DNA of 64,000 nt from an uncultured Collinsella sp. (GTDB lineage Bacteria > Actinomycetota > Coriobacteriia > Coriobacteriales > Coriobacteriaceae): contig CABQLK010000006.1 in NCBI GenBank assembly GCA_902465015.1, positions 1 to 64,000 on the forward strand, written 5' to 3'. Both the position numbers and the translations under genes were made by a program. Position 1 is the first letter of the stretch, and each line of letters starts with the position of its first letter. Shown piece by piece: positions 1 to 7,351 of this stretch. The notes under the pieces are model-generated. The model ran no database searches and was not told the DNA's origin. It saw only the letters and a program-made list of their open reading frames with translations.

Positions 1-50
1 TCTAGCCTTCGCTGCTGTCGGGAGGGAAGGACTAGGGCTCCGTTATTCTG

Positions 51-105
51 TTGAAACGCTTTAACACTTTTGATGTTCTCACGCGTTTTTTGTTTCAAAA
101 GCGTT
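51..105. promoter_or_regulatory. Candidate operator region upstream of fucO-like gene
   Basis: Inverted copies of AACGCTTT (55-62) and AAAGCGTT (98-105) lie 60-110 bases upstream of the start codon. The first copy sits in the imperfect dyad TTGAAACGCTTTAA, which looks like a LacI/GalR-family half-site pair. This suggests sugar-responsive control of the downstream reductase, but no regulator is in view and the assignment is by eye only. Confidence 0.3.
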
Positions 106-164
106 AGGATGGGACTTATAGCGCGGGGCGTAATGGGTGCCTCGCACACGATGGGAGGCTATCA

Positions 165-1331
165 ATGGCTAATCGTTTCGTTCTCAATACCATCTCTTAT
201 CATGGTTCCGGCGCCATCAAGGAGATCCCCGGCGAGCTCCAGCGTCGCGGCTACAAGAAGATCTTCGTCTGCTCCGATCCCGATCTGGTCAAGTTTGGCG
301 TTACCGCCAAGGTGACCGACGAGCTCGACGCCGCTGGCATCGCCTGGAGCCTCTACTCCGAGATCAAGCCCAACCCCACGATTCAGAACGTCAAGGACGG
401 CGTCGAGGCCTTCAAGGCCGCCGAGGCTGACGCTATCGTGACCATCGGTGGCGGCTCCTCCATGGACACCGCTAAGGCCATCGGCATCATCATCAACAAC
501 CCCGAGTTTGCCGATGTCCGCAGCCTCGAGGGCGTTGCTCCGACTAAGAACCACGCCGTGTTCACCATCGCTGTGCCGACGACCGCCGGTACCGCTGCTG
601 AGGTGACCATCAACTACGTCATCACCGACCCCGAGAAGGTCCGCAAGTTCGTGTGCGTCGACACCAACGACGCCCCCGAGGTCGCCGTCGTCGACCCCGA
701 CATGATGGCTTCCATGCCCGCCGGCCTGACCGCTTCCACTGGCATGGACGCTCTGACCCACGCCATCGAGGGCTACACCACCAAGGGCGCTTGGGAGCTC
801 TCCGATATGTTCCACTTTGAGGCCATTAAGCTGATCAGCGAGAACTTGCGCGACTCCGTCGCCGAGGCCAAGTCCGGTCAGCCCGGCTCCGGCCGCGAGG
901 GCATGGCTCTTGGCCAGTATGTCGCTGGCATGGGCTTCTCCAATGTCGGCCTGGGCATCGACCACGCCATGGCTCACACCCTGTCCGCTCACTACGACAC
1001 CCCGCACGGCGTCGCCTGCGCCATGCTGCTGCCGATCGCCATGGAGTTCAACAAGCCGGTTTGCGCCGAGCGCCTGGCCAAGGTCGCCGTCGCCATGGGC
1101 GTTGACACCACGGGCATGAGCACTGACGAGGCCGCCGACGCCGCCATCGCCGCCGTCAAGCAGCTTTCCGCCGACGTGAACATCCCGCACGTCTGCGAGG
1201 CTATGAAGGCTGACGAGATCGAGGTCCTGGCCAAGGACGCCATGGCCGACGCCTGCTTCCCGGGTAACCCGCGCGAGGCGACGCTCGACGACGTCATCGA
1301 GCTCTTCAAGAAGATCTGCCCGGCTGCCTAG
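165..1331 (+). CDS. fucO: Lactaldehyde reductase / iron-containing alcohol dehydrogenase (FucO type)
   Basis: Group III iron-dependent alcohol dehydrogenase of 388 residues that reduces L-lactaldehyde to 1,2-propanediol with NADH, a cytosolic step of fucose and rhamnose fermentation. The protein follows E. coli FucO closely along its length, including NNPEFADVRSLEG near 111-123 and GQYVAGMGFSNVGLG near 250-264. The GGGS dinucleotide-binding motif is at 95-98. Iron ligands D195, H199, H267 and H281 are all present. ATG 165 follows GGGAGG (153-158) at normal spacing. The gene stands alone, with a strong terminator downstream. Related propanediol dehydrogenases share these motifs, so the exact substrate is inferred from similarity to FucO. 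Confidence 0.93.
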   Translation: MANRFVLNTISYHGSGAIKEIPGELQRRGYKKIFVCSDPDLVKFGVTAKVTDELDAAGIAWSLYSEIKPNPTIQNVKDGVEAFKAAEADAIVTIGGGSSMDTAKAIGIIINNPEFADVRSLEGVAPTKNHAVFTIAVPTTAGTAAEVTINYVITDPEKVRKFVCVDTNDAPEVAVVDPDMMASMPAGLTASTGMDALTHAIEGYTTKGAWELSDMFHFEAIKLISENLRDSVAEAKSGQPGSGREGMALGQYVAGMGFSNVGLGIDHAMAHTLSAHYDTPHGVACAMLLPIAMEFNKPVCAERLAKVAVAMGVDTTGMSTDEAADAAIAAVKQLSADVNIPHVCEAMKADEIEVLAKDAMADACFPGNPREATLDDVIELFKKICPAA

Positions 1332-1387
1332 CCTCGTTTGGTGTTCTTTCGCTTGTAGGCGTGCGGTCGCTTTTTGACTTGCCGCTG

Positions 1388-1419
1388 GCCCCGCCGCGCT
1401 ACGCGCGGCGGGGCTTTTT
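1388..1419 (+). terminator. Rho-independent terminator of fucO-like gene
   Basis: A 12-bp perfect GC stem (1388-1399 with 1403-1414) and a 3-base loop are followed by five T residues. Confidence 0.93.
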
Positions 1420-1494
1420 GTGCTGCGTCGATGTCCCGAAACGGGCAAAACCAAGGCATACTGCCCGCTGCGGATAGGTGGTGCACTTCCCAGC

Positions 1495-1728
1495 GTGCAT
1501 TTTTGGGAGTATTCAGCAGGCTCTGAAAAATGCATAACGTTTTGAATGGCCCGTAGTGGCCCGCAGGCGCCCATCGACAGCCATTGTGGGCGGGCTATCG
1601 ATGAGTGGAGGGGGCTGTCGCCGCGTTTTTGGTTTGCGACGACCTGCAACACTGCTGTAACCGCGTCGTTTTGTCGTTCGCGATGGGGTCGTTGGGGCCC
1701 ACGGTGCTGAATACTCCGTTTTTTGCAC
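1495..1728. repeat. Intergenic element bounded by inverted repeats
   Basis: Positions 1495-1518 and the reverse complement of 1705-1728 match at 18 of 24 bases. Both begin GTGCA and end AGTATTCAGCA; the difference is mainly a T5/A5 core. The enclosed ~190 bp is GC-rich with several short dyads and no convincing reading frame. It fills much of the 607-bp gap before the peptidase gene. It looks like a non-coding repeat or the remnant of a small element. Nothing else was recognised in this gap. Confidence 0.4.
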
Positions 1729-1938
1729 GGCCCAAGGTGGGGTACCCTGAGACGAAGCAAAAAGATTCCTCATTTCTATGCAGATACCGATAGGATTTAT
1801 GCAAGATTGGGATTGTAAGCCGTGCGCGTGCGTAAAATCGGCGGGAGGACGTCTGGAGGTGGCTCGGCTCCTGGGGCATTGCACGTGCAGAACGGTTAAA
1901 ATCGGGACTCGGTCTTAGTTTTACTTGGAAGGATGCAT

Positions 1939-2982
1939 ATGACTTCTAATATTGATGCTTCTCTAGAGGAGACGCTCTCCTATATCGCAGGACAGCTTAA
2001 GACGCTGACTTCTATTGCTTCGCCTACCGGCTATACCCGTGCGGCGACTGATTATCTGATGGAGACCCTGCGCGATATGGGGTTTGGGCCTGAGCGTTCT
2101 AATAAGGGTAACGTGCTCGTTGAGCTTGGCGGCGAGGGCGAGCCGCTCGTACTGGCGAGCCATGTCGATACCCTAGGCGCCATGGTGCGTTCCATTAAGG
2201 ACAATGGCCGCCTGCGCCCCACGACGCTCGGTGGGCATCAGTGGTCTACGGCCGATGGCGAGAACTGCACCGTCTACACGCGCGACGGCAATGTCTACAC
2301 GGGCGTGGTTCTTAACACCGAGCCTTCGGCGCACGTGGCCGACGAGCCGGTCAAGACCATCGAGAAGAACATGGAGATCTTGCTCGACGAGAACGTCGAC
2401 AGCAAGGACGATGTGCTCGAGCTGGGTATTCAGACCGGCGACATCATCGCTATGGATCCTCGCACGACGGTGACGGAGAGCGGCTACATTAAGAGCCGCT
2501 TCCTGGATGACAAGCTATCGGCCGCCATTTTGTTGGGCTTGGCGCGTGCCGTCGCCGCTGGCGAGGTGACGCTTTCGCGTAAGGTTTCGCTGCTCTTTAC
2601 CGTGTACGAGGAGGTGGGCCACGGCGGCGCCTTCGTGCCGGCCGACACGCGCGAGATGATCAGCGTTGACATGGGCTGCGTGGGCGACGACCTAGGCTGC
2701 ACCGAGCACATGGTGTCGATCTGCGCCAAGGATTCGGGCGGTCCGTACAACTACGACCTGGTGACGGCGCTGTCCAATATCGCGCGCGAGCTTGAGCTCG
2801 ATTACGCTATCGACGTGTATCCGCATTACGGTTCGGACGTCGAAGCCACGCTCTCTGCCGGCTACGACATTCGCCATGGTCTGATCGGCCCCGGCGTGTA
2901 TGCGAGCCACAACTACGAGCGTAGCCACATGGACGGCGTGCGCAACACCTTCGAGCTCGTCCGCGCCTACGTACAGCGCTAG
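1939..2982 (+). CDS. M42 family metallopeptidase (glutamyl/deblocking aminopeptidase-like)
   Basis: Cytosolic dinuclear-zinc aminopeptidase of 347 residues, M42 family (FrvX/PepA/YsdC type), trimming N-terminal residues from peptides. The expected metal and catalytic residues are visible: H75 (ASHVDT), D190 (RFLDDK), the E224-E225 pair (YEEVGHGG), D244 (SVDMG) and H324 (ASHNYERSH). ATG 1939 is preferred over ATG 1933 because GGAAGG (1927-1932) abuts 1933 but lies six bases from 1939. The gene appears monocistronic and is followed by a palindromic repeat. Substrate preference cannot be read from sequence. Confidence 0.88.
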   Translation: MTSNIDASLEETLSYIAGQLKTLTSIASPTGYTRAATDYLMETLRDMGFGPERSNKGNVLVELGGEGEPLVLASHVDTLGAMVRSIKDNGRLRPTTLGGHQWSTADGENCTVYTRDGNVYTGVVLNTEPSAHVADEPVKTIEKNMEILLDENVDSKDDVLELGIQTGDIIAMDPRTTVTESGYIKSRFLDDKLSAAILLGLARAVAAGEVTLSRKVSLLFTVYEEVGHGGAFVPADTREMISVDMGCVGDDLGCTEHMVSICAKDSGGPYNYDLVTALSNIARELELDYAIDVYPHYGSDVEATLSAGYDIRHGLIGPGVYASHNYERSHMDGVRNTFELVRAYVQR

Positions 2983-3037
2983 CGATGCAGCGGCCTCGGC
3001 TGATACGGCAGTACCGACCGAGGCCGTCCTCTCTAAG

Positions 3038-3100
3038 TTGCGGTGAAATAGGGACTGTTTGGCGGTTTTAAACGCTTAAACAGTCCCTATTTCACCGCAA
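3038..3100. repeat. GTTGCGGTGA palindromic repeat, copy 1
   Basis: A perfect 23-bp inverted repeat (3038-3060 with 3078-3100) with a 17-base loop. Each arm carries TTGCGGTGAAATAG then GGACTGTTT. It lies between the converging ends of the peptidase gene and mnmA and could act as a bidirectional transcript end. Related copies are at 14129-14191 and 61116-61181. Confidence 0.85.
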
Positions 3101-3128
3101 GTTATGGAGGGGATGGGGCGAGGTGCTG

Positions 3129-4229
3129 CTATTTGATGGCTGCCGTAACGGTACCGCCGCCCAGGACGATGTCGCCGCGATAGACTACGACGGCTTGGCC
3201 GGGGGCGATGGCTCGCTGGGGCTCGTTAAAAGTTAGCAGCATTTGCCCGTCTTCGCCGCGCGTAAGGGTCGCTGCCTGGTTTTTCTGACGGTAGCGGTAC
3301 TTGGCGCCCACGCGAATGCCGCCGGACGTGAGCTCTGCCTCCATGCGGTCGGCAGGGGCGCTCCAGATCCACTCATCGGCCGTGAGCGCTGTGGCCGTCA
3401 GGTCCTCGGTCTCGCCCAGATGCACAGTGTTGTTGGCGGCATCGACGCCCGTTACGTACACGGGATGCGCCATCGCGACGCCCAGGCCCTTGCGCTGGCC
3501 GATGGTATAGCGCAACGCGCCGTTGTGGCGTCCGACTACGCTGCCGTCGCGCCATACAATATCGCCCGGCTCGGCGGCATGTCCGCAGCGGCGCTCGATA
3601 TAGCCCGCGTAGTCGCCGTCTGGAATAAAGCAGATATCCTCGCTCTCGGCCTTCTTGGCGTTGATGAAGCCCTGCTCGGCGGCAATGCGGCGCACGTCGC
3701 GCTCTTTGTCCAGGCCTGCCAGCGGAAAGATTGTGCGTGCCAAGCGCTCCTGCGTAAGCGAATACAAAAAGTAGCTTTGGTCCTTCTTTGGGTCCTCGCC
3801 ACGGTGCAGCTGCCAGGTGCCGTCGGACGCCTGGCTCGTTTTGGCGTAGTGACCCGTGGCGATGTAGTCGCAGCCCATATCGAGTGCCGCATCGAGCAGC
3901 GCGCCAAACTTAATATGGCGGTTGCAGATGATGCACGGGTTGGGCGTCAGCCCCTCCTGATAGGCGGTCACAAAGCGCTCGATAACGTTGCGGTCGAAGG
4001 TCTGCTGCAGGTCGAGCACATGGTGGGGTATCCCCAGGCGCTCGGCGACGGCCTTTGCATCGGCGATGTCGCGGTCGACCTTACTCATGCCCGTGACGGG
4101 ATCGGGCGCGGGGCAGGTGAGGCGCATGGTGGCGCCGACGCATTCGTAGCCCTGGCTTTTGAGCAGGTACGCGGTCACGCTGGAATCGACGCCGCCGCTC
4201 ATGGCGACGAGCACGCGCTTGTTGTGCAT
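3129..4229 (-). CDS. mnmA: tRNA-specific 2-thiouridylase MnmA
   Basis: ATP-dependent enzyme of 366 residues that puts sulfur on C2 of U34 in tRNA-Lys, -Glu and -Gln. The PP-loop SGGVDSS is at residues 11-17. The catalytic cysteine pair is C99 (NPCIICN) and C200 (EDICF), both in canonical context, followed by the usual beta-barrel C-terminus (RYTIGQRKGLG near 240). Length is typical. An AGGAG site precedes the ATG. It lies downstream of cysK on the same strand, with a hairpin terminator between them. No cysteine desulfurase gene is nearby, so the sulfur donor must be encoded elsewhere. Confidence 0.95.
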   Translation of the reverse strand: MHNKRVLVAMSGGVDSSVTAYLLKSQGYECVGATMRLTCPAPDPVTGMSKVDRDIADAKAVAERLGIPHHVLDLQQTFDRNVIERFVTAYQEGLTPNPCIICNRHIKFGALLDAALDMGCDYIATGHYAKTSQASDGTWQLHRGEDPKKDQSYFLYSLTQERLARTIFPLAGLDKERDVRRIAAEQGFINAKKAESEDICFIPDGDYAGYIERRCGHAAEPGDIVWRDGSVVGRHNGALRYTIGQRKGLGVAMAHPVYVTGVDAANNTVHLGETEDLTATALTADEWIWSAPADRMEAELTSGGIRVGAKYRYRQKNQAATLTRGEDGQMLLTFNEPQRAIAPGQAVVVYRGDIVLGGGTVTAAIK

Positions 4230-4258
4230 GGGGAGGTTCTCCTTGGTGGCATGTGGCC

Positions 4259-4297
4259 AAAAAAGAAAAGCGGCGCGGGAGGCTGGTTCCGCGCCGC
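4259..4297 (-). terminator. Terminator between cysK and mnmA
   Basis: Read on the minus strand, a 9-bp GC stem (4289-4297 with 4270-4278) is followed by the T-rich tract TTTTCTTTTTT (4269-4259). It should end cysK transcription. It overlaps the predicted transcription start of mnmA, so it may also be a hairpin at the 5' end of that mRNA. Confidence 0.8.
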
Positions 4298-4301
4298 AGA
4301 C

Positions 4302-4310
4302 ATTGTAGCA
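4302..4310 (-). promoter_or_regulatory. mnmA: Candidate extended -10 of mnmA
   Basis: On the minus strand TGCTACAAT fits an extended -10 box. Initiation about seven bases further would fall in the outer stem of the adjacent hairpin. No good -35 is visible. Confidence 0.3.
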
Positions 4311-4409
4311 AGTTCGGACGTCTCGTGGGATACCCTAACGAGATGGGCTCAGGCAGCCAGAAGAGAGGGGAGGCCGGCGTGCCTTGGGCCTATCGACAAG
4401 CGACAGGCC

Positions 4410-5348
4410 CTAGTCCTGGAAGAGCGCCGTGGACAGGTAGCGCTCACCGGTGTCGGCGAGCAGCGCCACGATGGTCTTGCCCTCGTTCTCGGGGCGCTTG
4501 GCCAGTTGCAGTGCGGCCCACACGGCGGCGCCGGACGAAATGCCCACGAGCACGCCCTCCTTGTGGCCCACGGCGCGGCCGGTGGCAAAGGCGTCGTCGT
4601 TCTCGACGGGGATGATCTCGTCATAGATCTGGGTGTCGAGGACATCGGGCACAAAGCCGGCACCGATACCCTGGATCTTGTGCGGGCCGGCCTGGCCCTT
4701 AGAGAGCACCGGGGAAGTGGCGGGTTCAACGGCGACGACCTGAATTTCGGGGTTCTGCTCCTTGAGGAACTCGCCCACGCCGGTCACGGTACCGCCGGTG
4801 CCAACGCCGGCGACGAAGATGTCGACCTCGCCGTCGGTGTCATCCCAGATCTCGGGGCCGGTCGTGGCCTTGTGGATGGCGGGGTTGGCGGGGTTCACAA
4901 ACTGACCGGCGATAATGCTGTTAGGGGTCTCCTTCTGCAGCTCCTCGGCCTTGGCGATGGCGCCCTTCATGCCCTTGGAACCGTCGGTGAGCACGAGCTG
5001 TGCGCCATATGCCTGCATAAGCTTGCGGCGTTCGACGGACATAGTCTCGGGCATGGTGATGATCACCTTGTAGCCGCGAGCCGCCGCCACCGAGGCGATG
5101 CCGACGCCGGTGTTGCCGCTCGTGGGCTCGATGATGGTGTAGTCGCCGCCGCGCACGAGCTTGCCGGCCTTCTCGGCCTCGTCGATCATGTTCTTGGCGA
5201 CGCGGTCTTTGACGGAGCCGGCGGGGTTGAAGTATTCCAGCTTGACGAGCACGCGGGCCTTGAGGTCCTCATCGGCCTCAAAGTGAGTGAGCTCCAGAAG
5301 CGGAGTGTGGCCAATAAGCTGATCGATGGACGTGTAAACATTGCTCAT
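4410..5348 (-). CDS. cysK: Cysteine synthase A (O-acetylserine sulfhydrylase)
   Basis: PLP enzyme of 312 residues that makes L-cysteine from O-acetylserine and sulfide in the cytosol. The PLP lysine is K47 in GSVKDR. The substrate loop PTSGNTG follows near residue 75, and the phosphate-binding loop GVGTGGTVTG is near 180-189. Length is typical of CysK. GGAGG sits just upstream of the ATG. It is divergent from an IscR-like Rrf2 regulator across a 223-bp gap holding a palindrome, which suggests sulfur or Fe-S-responsive control as known for CymR and IscR relatives. The related CysM is possible but the motifs favour CysK. Confidence 0.93.
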   Translation of the reverse strand: MSNVYTSIDQLIGHTPLLELTHFEADEDLKARVLVKLEYFNPAGSVKDRVAKNMIDEAEKAGKLVRGGDYTIIEPTSGNTGVGIASVAAARGYKVIITMPETMSVERRKLMQAYGAQLVLTDGSKGMKGAIAKAEELQKETPNSIIAGQFVNPANPAIHKATTGPEIWDDTDGEVDIFVAGVGTGGTVTGVGEFLKEQNPEIQVVAVEPATSPVLSKGQAGPHKIQGIGAGFVPDVLDTQIYDEIIPVENDDAFATGRAVGHKEGVLVGISSGAAVWAALQLAKRPENEGKTIVALLADTGERYLSTALFQD

Positions 5349-5456
5349 GGTGAACCTCCAAAGTGTTCAAATGACTGGATACCGTGTGGTTTTACGATGT
5401 GTGTAGCAGCGAAACCCACAAACCTTATGGGTTGTTCGTTTTGCTGTTGGCAAGCA

Positions 5457-5478
5457 TACTAGACAGTAAAGCCTAGTA
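5457..5478. promoter_or_regulatory. Candidate Rrf2-family operator between cysK and the regulator gene
   Basis: TACTAG (5457-5462) and CTAGTA (5473-5478) form a perfect dyad with a 10-base AT-rich spacer, 22 bp overall. This is about the size of IscR and CymR sites. It lies ~110 bp upstream of cysK and ~95 bp upstream of the regulator. A second, weaker dyad, AACCCA with TGGGTT, lies at 5413-5433. A TAGAAT box at 5530-5535 could be the -10 of the regulator. Confidence 0.4.
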
Positions 5479-5571
5479 ACGCAATAGGAAATTGACCGGA
5501 ACGGGTATTTTCAAAACAAATTTTTCGGCTAGAATTTCTACGGACTAAATGACCGAAAGGCAGCACTATAC

Positions 5572-6000
5572 ATGTTGGTTTCTACTAAGGGCAGATATGC
5601 CCTGCGCGTTATGGTCGATCTGGCCGAGCACCAGGCAGCCGGTCGCATCCCGCTCAAAGAGATCGCGGCGCGACAGGGGATTTCCGAGAAATATCTCGAG
5701 AACATTTTGGCTACGCTCGTGCGCGCCAACATGCTCTCGGGCATGCGCGGCAAGGGCGGCGGCTATGTGCTCACGCGCCCGCCCGAGCAATACACGGTGG
5801 GCGAGATCTTGCGCCTGACCGAGGGCAGTCTGGCGCCGGTCGCCTGCCTGGATGGCGACTGCAAGGGCTGCTCGCGTTCGGATGAGTGTCCCACGCTCGA
5901 CGTGTGGAAGAACCTGGACAAGCTCATCAACGACTACCTCGACGGTGTGACGCTCGATCAACTTGTCGCTCCCAACCATGGCTACGACTACGTCATCTAA
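5572..6000 (+). CDS. Rrf2 family transcriptional regulator, IscR-like
   Basis: DNA-binding regulator of 142 residues. The winged helix spans about 1-80, with KYLENIL at 40-46 and the glycine-rich wing RGKGGGY at 59-65. Four cysteines follow in C92-x4-C97-x2-C100-x5-C106, matching the area where IscR binds a [2Fe-2S] cluster through three cysteines. Cluster binding is therefore plausible here, unlike CymR, which has no such cysteine group. It is divergent from cysK and mnmA, so control of cysteine supply and possibly its own synthesis is inferred. AAAGG precedes ATG 5572. Confidence 0.85.
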   Translation: MLVSTKGRYALRVMVDLAEHQAAGRIPLKEIAARQGISEKYLENILATLVRANMLSGMRGKGGGYVLTRPPEQYTVGEILRLTEGSLAPVACLDGDCKGCSRSDECPTLDVWKNLDKLINDYLDGVTLDQLVAPNHGYDYVI

Positions 6001-6069
6001 CCCACACCTGCATTTGGGGACGGGGTGGAAATGGTAGATTTTCTCGCCCTTTGAGACTTGGCAAATAAG

Positions 6070-6104
6070 AAGGCCGCCCATTTTTGCGATGGGCGGCCTT
6101 CGTT
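6070..6104. terminator. Bidirectional-looking terminator between Rrf2 and 4-TM genes
   Basis: An 11-bp perfect stem (6070-6080 with 6090-6100) is followed on the plus strand by CGTTTT and on the minus strand by TTATT-rich sequence. It separates two converging genes. Confidence 0.8.
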
Positions 6105-6141
6105 TTGGGCTGTTGAGACGGACACGGCCGGAATGGCCGTT

Positions 6142-6507
6142 TTAGTCCTCGGCGATGCTGTCGAGGATGCTGCGCGTGATGGACACCAGGATGCTGCCCA
6201 TAAAGGCCGATCCAAAGCTGGCGATGGAGATGCCGACGCCCAGCAGGTTGACCGACAGGTAACTCGCGAGCTCAAGCATAAAGCTGTTGACGACAAGCTG
6301 GAAAATGCCCAGCGTAATGATCGCGAGCGGCAGCGAGATGACCGTGAGAAACGGTTTGACGAACGAATCGACAATGTTCAGGAACAGTCCCACAAAGGCA
6401 AAGCAGACCCAGGTCTCGGCAAAGCCGAAGGGTTGGATACCGGGGACGAGGAACGTGGCGATCGCGATGGCGATCGAGGTGAAGAGCCAGTTAAGCATAA
6501 AGCGCAT
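6142..6507 (-). CDS. Phage holin / 4-TM superfamily membrane protein (YvlD-like)
   Basis: Integral membrane protein of 121 residues with four hydrophobic segments, roughly 4-24, 30-50, 54-76 and 86-110. A polar turn with VDSFVKPFL follows the second, a hallmark of the PF04020 family (B. subtilis YvlD). Despite the family name these are chromosomal proteins of unknown function, sometimes linked to envelope stress. The gene is alone between a terminator and the divergent yerC-like gene. No catalytic residues are recognised. Confidence 0.75.
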   Translation of the reverse strand: MRFMLNWLFTSIAIAIATFLVPGIQPFGFAETWVCFAFVGLFLNIVDSFVKPFLTVISLPLAIITLGIFQLVVNSFMLELASYLSVNLLGVGISIASFGSAFMGSILVSITRSILDSIAED

Positions 6508-6695
6508 GGCGTGAATCCTTTCTTGCGCCGGGATTGCTGGCGTCGCGTGAAGCGGCTTACGGCGGCGACCTGGATGGTTGCGCGGGCGCGCCGCGGTGTT
6601 TGGGCGCCCATTGTCTCAAATATTCGTGGAGCTTACGTGCGCATATGGTTTCTAAACGGCGTTCGTCCTGAAAAACGCGCCGCTGGCAGAGAGTC

Positions 6696-6726
6696 TTGTC
6701 GCTTTAGTTTGGTGGTGTGCTACACT
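6696..6726 (+). promoter_or_regulatory. Candidate promoter of the yerC-like gene
   Basis: TGCTACACT (6718-6726) fits an extended -10. TTGTCG at 6696-6701 could serve as a weak -35 with a long 19-base spacer. The ~100-base leader that follows contains two small hairpins and a 16-codon frame. Confidence 0.35.
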
Positions 6727-6777
6727 GCTACGGGCAAAAGCCACAGGCGTTGCCCTATTGCATAGAACGGGCGAACG

Positions 6778-6828
6778 ATGCCCGATGTCAGTATCAACTT
6801 CGATGCCTTTTGGCGGGTTTGGCGGTGA
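6778..6828 (+). CDS. Possible 16-residue leader peptide ahead of the TrpR-like gene
   Basis: ATG 6778 opens a 16-codon frame ending in TTT TGG CGG GTT TGG CGG TGA, so it encodes Phe-Trp-Arg-Val-Trp-Arg at its end. It stops three bases before the ATG of the next gene, and its last codons overlap that gene's GGTGA ribosome site. Two Trp codons in 16, next to a Trp-repressor-family gene, suggest translational coupling or attenuation. There is no clear ribosome site for the leader itself, so chance is a real alternative. Confidence 0.25.
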   Translation: MPDVSINFDAFWRVWR

Positions 6829-6831
6829 TCG

Positions 6832-7131
6832 ATGAATATCGAGAACATGTTTGACAAGCCTGATGTCAAGCAGCTGGTCCACGCATTTAGCCTTTTGGAC
6901 GACGAGAAGGATATCCAAGCGTTTTTGACCGATATCTGCACGCCGCGCGAGATTTGCGACCTTTCTCAGCGCTTGCAGGTTGCGCGCTATTTGGACGAGG
7001 GCGAGCCTTATGTTGAGGTTCAGGCCCGTACCGGCGCTTCGTCCACCACGGTGAGCCGCGTTTCAAAGGCGCTGAACGGCGAGTACGGTGGCTACCGCAA
7101 GATCCTCATTAAGTTGGAGGATGGCGAGTAG
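6832..7131 (+). CDS. YerC/YecD family TrpR-like protein
   Basis: Small helical protein of 99 residues in the Trp-repressor superfamily. It has the typical run DICTPREICDLSQRLQVA (about 34-51) and a helix-turn-helix around 60-80 (ARTGASSTTVSRVSKAL). YerC-type proteins are predicted DNA-binding regulators whose ligand and targets are largely unknown. GGTGA lies just before ATG 6832. A terminator follows directly, so the unit is monocistronic apart from the possible leader peptide. Confidence 0.88.
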   Translation: MNIENMFDKPDVKQLVHAFSLLDDEKDIQAFLTDICTPREICDLSQRLQVARYLDEGEPYVEVQARTGASSTTVSRVSKALNGEYGGYRKILIKLEDGE

Positions 7132-7157
7132 GCCAGCGACAACATTGAATTACGAAG

Positions 7158-7183
7158 AACCGTCCCTTCGGGGGCGGTTTTTT
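7158..7183 (+). terminator. Terminator of the yerC-like gene
   Basis: A 9-bp stem (7158-7166 with 7171-7179, including one G-T pair) and a TTCG tetraloop are followed by a T run. Confidence 0.9.
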
Positions 7184-7268
7184 GATCCCTTGGGGACGGA
7201 GGAAAACGGATCACCGGGTTAGACTGACCCCCACTGTGATCCATTTTCCTCCGTCCCCAAGGGATCAA
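7182..7268. repeat. GGGGACGG palindromic element
   Basis: A near-perfect inverted repeat: 7182-7213 pairs with 7237-7268 at 31 of 32 positions around a 23-base loop. The arms contain CCCTTGGGGACGGAGGAAAA. A degenerate half-copy lies at 6013-6044 and a tandem relative at 61017-61068. It starts inside the T tract of the preceding terminator and ends 83 bases before the addB-like gene. Confidence 0.8.
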
Positions 7269-7351
7269 ATCTGTTGGCGTGGGGCAAATCTGTCCGCGTG
7301 GGCGGGTAGGATGGATGCATTGATTATTGCGAACAGTTTGAGCGGAGGACC

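Noticed and set aside
162..1760. Minus-strand frame of ~530 codons opposite the fucO-like gene
   Set aside because: Gly/Val/Asp/His-rich shadow of a gene with intact metal ligands.
1605..1793. Small plus-strand frame in the gap before the M42 peptidase
   Set aside because: No ribosome site, and it overlaps the inverted-repeat element.
3243..5462. Plus-strand open frame of ~740 codons across mnmA and cysK
   Set aside because: It is antisense to two well-supported enzymes and crosses their terminator; the translation is low-complexity and unlike any family.
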